NCBI GenBank assembly: GCA_024449915.1
Contig: JAMZAV010000301.1
Location: forward strand, 1 to 64,000
Direction: 5' to 3'
DNA: 64,000 nt
Origin: Sweltsa coloradensis
Taxonomy: Eukaryota > Arthropoda > Insecta > Plecoptera > Chloroperlidae
Part shown: one piece after another, positions 55,670 to 64,000 of the stretch
Position numbering within the stretch: the stretch's first letter is position 1
Layout: each line of letters opens with the position of its first letter
The notes under the pieces: model-generated
Databases searched by the model: none
What the model saw: the letters and a program-made list of their open reading frames with translations, nothing else
Told to the model about the DNA's origin: nothing
Made by a program: the position numbers and the translations under genes

Positions 55670-58600
55670 CTTCACCTTCATCGTCTCGAATAAAAAAATC
55701 AAATGAAAGAGGGACTAAATAAAAGAGAAGTTTTTTTTCGTTGGGACATACTTCAATTCAAATCTTTGAAGGGGTTAGGCACGTCAAGCTGGTCGGCACT
55801 CGGGCCCAAAGACCGTCTCTGATGTGTGGGTGAGCGCTCCGTGCATGATATGCAACCAAACCACTAATTTCAATATAAATTCAAGGTTCAGGTTGCATGT
55901 GTGGTTGGTTGGCTAGGCGACTCGACGCGTATTAAAACAATGCGGCATGCAACCCGACCGAGGCGAGACAAAGCATGGGAAATAGAATCGGTCAATTTGC
56001 CAACCATTACAAGTCAAGTCAGGAGTTACACGATCTTGACATCCATGGCCATTGCATGTTTTTTTTAAAAGCTCTTAACGCAATGACATCTAGGTTTCCA
56101 TTTGTTTGTCTCAGTTTATGTTCACTGGTTCACACTAAACAGGGTGATTGATTGTAGTGGATAATAACCACGTCTAAACAAAAATACAAATTATTTTGAA
56201 CATACAAAAACATAAAACAATGGTTGAAGTGAGTTCTGCACAATATGGTGACGGCTGCATGCAATTTAATTCGTACGTGTATCCCATCCACTTTATGCAG
56301 TTATAAAAGGCAGCAAGATCGTCTTAAATAATTTGTCTTCAATCATTTTATAAGGTTGTCACACTAAAGGTTGAGGTTGGTTTCAACTAAATTATTATCT
56401 TATTATCTTAAATTACTTGTTAAAGTGAAAGTTGTATTTCATGCAATAAAAACGTTGAGTAATGAGCAACATTTTCACAGATAAATGGAATTTTGTATCT
56501 TTAAAAAATATTACCACGGGCAAGGTCAGAAGTATTAGATAAGTAGATAAGAGTATTTAGTTATATTAGTGCAATCGACGAACGAAGCCCCAAAATAAAC
56601 AAGATAATCGCTTTAATCTCTTAACGACTTGTCATCTAGAGGCGTAGGCCAAACTTGATGGATTTAGTTTTAGATTGTGTTTAATGTTCGTTTTTATCTG
56701 GGAGAATGACTTAACTCAATAAGCTAAATGATTCTTTTTTAATTCAGTTTCTAGTGCTCCAGTTACGCTCGCGAACTGGCGGCTGCTCCGCGAACTACGC
56801 CTAATTATTAGCTCTAGTTCTCGATTGCTCAAATGTGCATGACATTATAGTTTGCGCTCCTTTTGATAAAATGAAACTAGACATAAGTAACTCTTGGTTG
56901 GATTGGATTTCATGCACAGGTGAGCTTGCTTGAGTCAAGGTACCAACAGCTCGAGTAACCTGGACCGTGTTCTAGAGCTTGAATTCTATAACATGGATCG
57001 CATTCTCATCATCATATAATTCCAATTATTTATCGTTAGCAAGAGTCAAATAAAATAAATTAAATACTTGAGAATTTAGAGTATGCCTGATTCACTATCG
57101 GTGTCTCGGTATCGGTGTCTGATCTGATCGATTGTGGCAATCGACCATGTTAACTCGGAACAACTTTATACCGTTTATTATGATTTATTATGAGCTGCGT
57201 TGTTACGACGGCTCTAAAGTCCCTTGGCACATGACATAGCTGACATGACTGACATGATGATATGACATGACTTATGCCTATGGTTGGACCTAAGTCCATA
57301 TTAGAAGTTAAAGAACAAATGTATGAAGCTGGCATCGAGCCCCGTACCTTCAGCATTGGAAGTCAGTCAGTAGTTTCTATATTTTACGTTAGAACATAAT
57401 ATTTTGTATTAGTTTTTGTTGATAAAACCTTGCATTATGCATCTTCTAGAGTCCTCTGTTCTATCGTCTATTTTAGGCCTACGCGGACGCCCTACAATTA
57501 TTATTTTCCTTCTAGCCTAAAATGAGTCCAACTAATCAATAAATCAGCGCTCTCTTCATAAAACTTTTAGACAACTTTGATTTCCTCTTGTGAAAATCGA
57601 ACTTCCTCATTTCTCACTTTACGTGTTGGAATATATGCAACCTCCCCTCCCTCCCCCCCCCCAACCCGATCAGTGCTATATTTTCTCAGAATTCATTTAC
57701 AGTTTTTACATAGCGCTTTTCTATTTGCAATATCTTGTTTGCCTTGACGGAATTGTATTGTATTGGGTATATTATTGGGTAAAACGCATTCGGAATTAAT
57801 TTCTTCTTGATTTCTCTTCCCTTACTGCTTGTAAACAAAATGTGTTGCGTCCTGGCGTACGTGCGAATGTTTCTGGAAGACGTGACGAGAAATTCTGCTT
57901 TTATGCCATTGTTACGCCATGAACACACCATAAATAGTTTTATCAACCAATAAAATGTGTCAACAAAGAAACGCCATAAAGACGTGGCTGGCTTATCGAA
58001 ACCTCATACTATGTCATCGTATATAAACTGAAATAAAATAAATGTAATAAATGTATTTTTCGTTTTAATTAAATCCAGTTGTCCTATTTTATGCGATGCA
58101 CAGACGAAAGAGTTACAAAAAACCACGTCAATGTTAGATTAACCTTTGAACACCCGTTGGACTTGCCCATTGACTTTGAAATCGAATACACCGAATATAA
58201 TATGCCCTTGTCATCACATTATAGATTTCATTGACCATTTACTGCTCTACACAATATTTTCTGATTGTTTTTGTTTTACTTGTATGTATTACTGTGTCAT
58301 AAAAAAGAGAAAGAAGGATCTATTAAGAACCAGTAAAATGAAGGTTTATCGAGTCCTAAACCTAGTTCCCACGCATTCATAGAACAACGCATTATCTTAT
58401 CTTATCGCGTTAATATACCGTACGATGCTTCAATACTGATAAATGAATAGGGGGGGCATAAGCAACACAAGACAATGATTAAATGCTATTAAAAATCATT
58501 TAGTTTTATACAAGTCTATCGGTGAAATAATGGCGTTATGTATGCTATACACTATACAGCATAGCACGTAACATACGTATTGAATCAATACTGGAGATAA

Positions 58601-59610
58601 AAGCAGAAATTAAATAATTTCAATACAATATTATATTGGTACCATTGAATTAAAACTGCAAGTTCAGCTATAACCTTCAATCACAAATTCGATTCTACTC
58701 TAGTTTGTCTGTATTTAATGATAGGTAATTAAAGTGCTTACCAAGACAGCTTAATCACCTATTGCGAGTATACATAGTATCAACGATAGGCCTTGGCATA
58801 ACGAATCAAACGTATCTTCCTTCATCTTACACCATATAATTACAATTACTTTAGAGTATTTATTATTTGCAAATAACACGTTTTGGCTCGCAAATTATTG
58901 CATCACTTCGAAACTCGTGATGCAGGTGTTCTGCGCGTAAAAAGTTTATTTAGTTTTTGATGTTTGTTTTCCAAGAATAATTTTTGTAAAACTTGTTTTG
59001 TCACGTTTCTTGCAAATCGAGATATTGTGCCATAATTTCCATTCTTTATTATTAAAACAATATAAACATGAAATATCTTAACAATTAATTAATCTAGACC
59101 AAATGCCTAATTATTAGAAAGTGAATGCGTTTCGGTGTGTATTTATTTGTTCTGTAACAAATTTATGACATTTCAAACGTGATTCAAATATAATATCAAG
59201 GTTGTAAACGTGCATGTATCGAGCCGCTAGTACGCAATAGCATTATTTACTCCTTATGAAGTTTGTTGCGAAAACAGTAAAAATAGCTGCCAAAAGCCAA
59301 GTAATCACGTGGACATCGCTAGCTAGCTCACTTGACACTTACAGTATAAAGATCGGGCCCCGATGATGAAGGCCACAGGCTCGAACACCACACTGTTGTA
59401 AGGGCTAAGGTTCATATCAATACACTTCAACAACCGACTTTCAACAACTAATTATCAAAGAGTACCCTAGGGGACACGAGCACATTAGTTTTCACATCAC
59501 ATCAGCAGTACTAGGTTTGCTCCGATGCTCTTTTTATGTGACTTGCTGTAGCGTATTTGGGTAAAATGGGAATGCATCTCGACTTAATAGGTTTGTTCGT
59601 TTGTCCTGCT
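55670..59610. other. Long gene-free stretch
   Basis: About 4 kb of AT-rich DNA with no exon, tRNA gene or repeat that I can name. A pyrimidine run lies at about 57640-57665. Confidence 0.45.
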
Positions 59611-59619
59611 TCAACTAAA

Positions 59620-59895
59620 ACACTTTACTCCAAGAGTAAATCGGTTAAACGGTGATGGGAGTAAAAATCACAGTTACTACAACTTGGACAAAAGAACGGT
59701 TTTGAGTCAGTTGAGATTGTTTTGGCTGCTCCTACTCCTACTTCAGTAGCTGGTGTAAAAACCTTGCTCCAGTCTCACTTGTAGTAAGTTACTCCTGGAG
59801 TAAACTGGACAAAAAAACGGTTGCAAGTTACACCCATCACAACTTACTCCTGGACAGAAAAACGGTGTTTTGCCAAAATCTTACTCCTGGAGTAG
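59620..59895. repeat. Locally repeated TTACTCCTGGA / AAACGGT motifs
   Basis: TTACTCCTGGA occurs three times and AAACGGT at least four, with an inverted form (ACTCCAAGAGTAA) at the left. Possibly a degraded DNA transposon, but its ends are not defined. Confidence 0.4.
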
Positions 59896-60165
59896 TGATC
59901 TCGACACTGCTTCCAATGCAGAAGGTTTCGTGTTCGAATACCACTTCAGGCAGAAGATTTTTAACTTCTGACATGGATACTAGGGTTAGGGACTTTGGAG
60001 CCGTCTTAGTAATGAAGCCCATAATGAATTCCGAAGTTGTTTCAAATTGGCATTTTTGATTCTGGCGGAGTGAATTGTACGCAACTATTTTGTCGCTATT
60101 TTCTATTTCAAATACCCATCTCTGGTTGACTTAGCCTACATGGTTGGCTCGGTCCACACTATTAA

Positions 60166-60232
60166 AGTCCCCACTGAAAAACACTCTGTGACTGAGTGGG
60201 TACAACATTCGAATGTATTGTTGTATTTATTA
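60166..60232 (+). repeat. SINE 3'-domain copy 4
   Basis: GTCCCCACTGAAAAACAC ... CTGAGTGGGTACAAC ... TTGTATTTATTAG matches the other three copies. Confidence 0.5.
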
Positions 60233-60957
60233 GTTGTGTAGAATGTGAGTGTGACCTCCCGAACTTTAGTCTAGCTATACCGAGCTAACTCCAGCCCTTT
60301 TAAAAGATAATATGATTTTCAAGCAATAAGTTATTTTCCAATATTTAATAAAACAATAAAATAGCTTACGTACGTCTGTGAACAAATTAAACAGCACCAT
60401 ACAGGAAGCGGAACATGATTGCATTGATATTTTAATCATAATGAAATATAATAACCGGATGTCAGATACTATTGATTGTAATTGTTAGACTGTTCTCATT
60501 TGATCCTGAGTGTGGATTGATCTCTCTCTTAGGTAAGTCAGAATGTCACCTTTAGCTTCAAGCTCTTAGAATACTTTGACACAAGATAAGCCACAAGCAC
60601 AAGTTGCGTCAATTCTTAAAATATAGTAGTACAATTATCTAATTCGAAACTATTGTCACTTCTTCAGTAGATTATAAAATATCAAGGCAACATATAGCTT
60701 ACGCAATGTTTTCTGCTATTTATAGATTGTGAGCTAAGATCACGCGAAATGAAATATGCATCCCGCCGAAACAATGTAATGCGTAAATGCCTTCACCATT
60801 GTTAAAGATGACCTTCAATACATGTTTTAAAAATGTAAATGTTATTAATGTTTAACATATAAATATGATTCTGTTGTCACGAGGGCAGCCATGTAAGATG
60901 GTCTTACTATTGTGATGCTTGGGCACGATTCAAACACCACCACACTGAGGGTCTCAC

Positions 60958-61312
60958 TATAGGGCCTTCAATTCCAACTTGACACCTTCTCGCGGTTTGG
61001 CCCGTAAATAGGGGAGTTTCCACTCCCTGAAACAAATGGCGAGCTCTGGGTCGTCGTCGGGGAACCCTTTCCCTTTGACTACCTCCCCGACGGCGACGAC
61101 AAAGACAACACTGACGGATGATGACACAGACGGAGACGACCACGACGTGGGGGAACCCCTGCCCTCCCCATATGCTTGTGGCCGGTTCTGACCAACACAG
61201 GCCTTGCCCCCCCTTGTCCCCCCACGTCCTCCCCTCCGTCCCTCCCTTACGTCCCTCCCTTCGTCTCGATTAGCCAAGTTGCATAAATATGAGACGTTAA
61301 AGCAATATCCAA
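60958..61312 (-). repeat. Repeat R4, copy 2
   Basis: Reverse complement of 36790-37138, with the same ends and several indels. Unlike copy 1 it lies outside a recognised hAT element, 300 bp from the one at 61615. Confidence 0.7.
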
Positions 61313-61682
61313 TCAAAAGTCGCAAGTAAAGTTTTCGTGTTACATACAAACCGTCAAACGAGATCGTATAAAATAGTAACTTTTATTCGGATGTTACATT
61401 TATTTCGTGATTCTAGAAGGGACCAAAATTTGAAAAACAAATCGTGTATGAAAATAGGCTTCTCATCCTTGCTGAGTATACACAAAAAATCACCTTGAAT
61501 ATAGACGTAGTTCGAAAAGTACGAACGCACATTTAATTGTGACTAGATTGGTGACGCACTCGTGCTAAATCGATTGTGATTTCAATTTGGTTCATGTTCT
61601 AAGTCAAGCATCTTCAGTGGCGGCTTGAACCCCTGAAAACCCCCGGGGCCAACTTTATAGTATTACACCCACCCACCCACGC

Positions 61683-61892
61683 ATGGGCGCCGCAGGAATT
61701 TTGGCAGGGGGGCATACATCACAATCTGTACTTTCGTTGGGCAAGCACAGGGGGTTTGGGGGGCGGAGCCCCCCAACAATAGCGCCGCAGGCGAAAATTT
61801 TGAAAATCAGGTTTTTAGAATGCGTTTGGTGGGTTTTAGAAAAAAGTAGTGGCCGAATACAATACCAAAATTATGTAATTTGTGTGCAGTCG
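61683..61892 (+). repeat. Internal hAT module, copy 1
   Basis: GCGCCGCAGGCGAAA, CAGGTTTTTAGA and TTTTAGAAAAAAGTAGTGG recur at 62452-62672 and, reversed, at about 37380-37500 in the other hAT element. Confidence 0.7.
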
Positions 61893-62451
61893 ATACTCAA
61901 ACTAGAAAACCACCAAAAGGAATCTTAAAGGAAACCTTCAAAATAATTTACCCCCTTTTTTTGTCCTTTAGTCAAAAGCTTCAGATTCCCAACAATGAGT
62001 TGGGGCGGTTATTAGTTTTTTTTGATTACTGAGATATATGACTTTACCCCACCTCACATCTTCCTTTTCGCAAGCCTTTTATTGTGACGATCAAAATTCG
62101 CATTATTCCATGGTGTGGTATTCTTTTCAAAACTCAAGACGAACTATTGCAGGTAAAAGACACAATAAGCTACTCATTTCGCAGAAAATTGCCAACCATT
62201 AAATTTAACATACGTTCATCAGTAAAGAAATCGATTGTACAAGTTTAATCATAAATCCAGACATCAAATAAGGGCAAATTAGCACTTCTGCTGGCTCGTG
62301 GCCATGGAGGGGGGGGGAGGGCAACTGCCCCCTTGCCCTCTCCTGCGGGTGCCCATGCACCCACGTGATGGCGACATATTTTTTGCTATAGTGCCCAAAT
62401 TAGGTGGCCTAGCACACTTTTTCAGCCGTGGCAAACAGCTAAGCATACCCA

Positions 62452-62672
62452 CCGGCAAGGGCGTCTACAGAAATCTTGTCCGGGACGGGCAAAAATCCCA
62501 ACTTGTACCTTCGTGGAAAAATTAGGGGGGTTTGGGGGGCCTGCCCCCCAACAACTGCGCCGCAGGCGAAATTTTTTTATCAGGTTTTTAGAGTGCATTT
62601 GGTGCGTTTTAGAAAAAAGTAGTGGGCTAAATGCAACATCAAAATAATGTAGTTTTTGTGCAGTCGAACTGA
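62452..62672 (+). repeat. Internal hAT module, copy 2
   Basis: Second copy of the 61683-61892 module, 769 bp further on. It contains TTGGGGGGCCTGCCCCCCAA, which can fold on itself. Confidence 0.7.
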
Positions 62673-64000
62673 CATTACCAGAATATTTCGGCGACGAGTG
62701 TACCCTTCTCAATTTTTAATATTAATATATAAAAATGAAATGAATATTCTAATTCACAACTAAACTATTCTTAAATAATATGCATATAAATAATAGAGTG
62801 GAGTTGATTTACCTTTACATTTATTTTATGTCATCGAAGATAGCAATAGCTGGATATACTGAAAAGTATTGTCGGACACTTCTTGGTAAGATAGCTTTAA
62901 AAAAAAATGACGGACCAGACCGGCCAGTGGCGTAAAACTTATCTCATAGTTTTGGCTTTGTCCTTGATTTTTTATTATAATTAGTAGGTGCCTTACAATT
63001 GTTATTTATATTTTTAGGGGTGTTGTAACTTTCTATTTTTAACGTATTTCATTATTTTAATTCATTTTCTTACCACAGCGCTAACACAAATCAGTGTATT
63101 ACACTTTTTCTTGTGTCTACTTCAGCCTACGCCAGATAGGTTCATACATACACATTGGTATGGTTTTCTTGTATTAATTCCCATTACAGTGACACCCTCT
63201 TTCGAATTGCCGCGTGTTTTCTTTTATCCTCTCTCATACTTTTTCTCAATAATTTCTTTCTTTGCCCCGGCCCCCACCCCCCCCACCCCCAGGCTACTGG
63301 AGCGGCCGCTACCTTGCTCCCGTGGGGTGGGCGCTACTGTCCTGGAAGGTCTTGTCCTTGTGCTCGATTGGGGTTTTTAACAAAAATGTTGGCTCAAGAA
63401 ACCGTAAAAATAAGACTGTCAAATGTTAAAAGCTTGGCCAGGGACCCAGGCCCCCCTCCTCCCCACCCCCTGCGGACACCCATATCCACCCGGCACCACT
63501 GGTAGTGGGTGACTTTGTTCTTTTTCAGTTTATTTGGCACGATCTTTTGAGCGCGCATTTTAAAACCATCACAATAATTACATTCCCATCTGACACGAGT
63601 ATTGGCTTGTTCGGGAAGTTTTCATCATATAGGCATAATACTATTTCTTTAATAGCTCATATTTATGCAGCAAACACTCAATGATTAATAGGCCTACTTA
63701 CTTACGTCCACACGTGACACAACGACCGTCCACCCCCCACCCACCACCCCCATCCACCCTGACCTGACCACCCACCCACCTATTTCTCGCGGGGCCATGG
63801 CCCCGAATTTGTATGGTCAGGCCGCCACTGAGCATCTTGTATCATCACGCATGCCAGCAAAAGAGTGGGTTAGAAAACTAGCGGGTACGTTTAGTGTCTG
63901 TGTTTGGCCAACCTCTATCAAAGATGCCAATCCATTAAATATACAAAACATTTCGTATGAAATATCATGCAAAATATATTCAATTCAAATCTTTGTAAAA

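Larger units (their letters stand above)
61615..63830. mobile_element. Non-autonomous hAT element, 2.2 kb
   Basis: The left end is CAGTGGCGGCTTGA and the right end, reversed, CAGTGGCGGCCTGA. The 8-bp flank AGCATCTT is exact on both sides (61607-61614, 63831-63838). Subterminal CCCCGGGGCC and GGGGCCATGGCCCC can pair. The interior contains two copies of one module and G- or C-rich stretches, with no transposase frame. Confidence 0.85.

Noticed and set aside
62925..63501. A further hAT element nested inside the 61615 element
   Set aside because: CAGTGG-type ends are present but the 8-bp flanks do not match.

Overview
The window looks like non-coding, transposon-rich DNA from an animal nuclear genome. 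It is AT-rich, has no long conserved host gene, and carries intron-like AT-rich sequence with GT-AG splice signals, tRNA-derived SINE fragments, hAT- and TTAA-type DNA transposons, Ty3-like LTR retrotransposons, a LINE 3' end and a Penelope-like element. The short palindrome TAGGCCTA and close variants recur more than twenty times. In my experience this is common in marine deuterostome and some other marine invertebrate genomes, but the species cannot be fixed from this window.

Layout. 1-2.4 kb (minus strand): two Ty3-like LTR-retrotransposon bodies that share one 168-bp LTR. 2.38-3.43 kb: a MITE with perfect 39-bp inverted termini, then a hAT-type MITE with a near-perfect 8-bp target duplication. 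3.4-7.5 kb: gene-free, with SINE pieces. 7.8-9.4 kb: a 1.6-kb palindrome of two head-to-head, 5'-truncated Penelope-like elements, inserted as one unit (16-bp target duplication) and carrying hammerhead-like motifs. 10.8-21.2 kb: scattered exon-like blocks on the minus strand, a segmental duplication (13.8-14.8 and 18.6-20.1 kb), a LINE 3' end and two TTAA-flanked elements. 22.8-31.4 kb: the most unusual part, a tandem array on the minus strand of repeated exon-like blocks A, B and C with good splice sites, in units of about 1.68 kb and 1.0 kb. Two of the 1-kb units splice in silico into intact 77-residue reading frames. 31.8-41.4 kb: SINEs, two copies of a 550-bp dispersed repeat ending in a TTCGCTTCGCTCA-like motif, a hAT element and an inverted repeat. 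41-61 kb: mostly gene-free DNA with one plausible plus-strand first exon, a hAT element with perfect target duplication, a foldback element, a CCAT microsatellite and a SINE split by a TTAA element. 61.6-63.8 kb: a 2.2-kb non-autonomous hAT element with a perfect 8-bp target duplication.

How it fits together. No metabolic or regulatory pathway can be read here. The window is chiefly a record of nested insertion and local duplication. The exon array is the only part that might be a host gene family; whether it encodes protein, a non-coding RNA or a set of pseudogenes cannot be decided without transcript data. Exon calls rest on splice motifs, reading frame and repetition between copies, not on homology to a known family.
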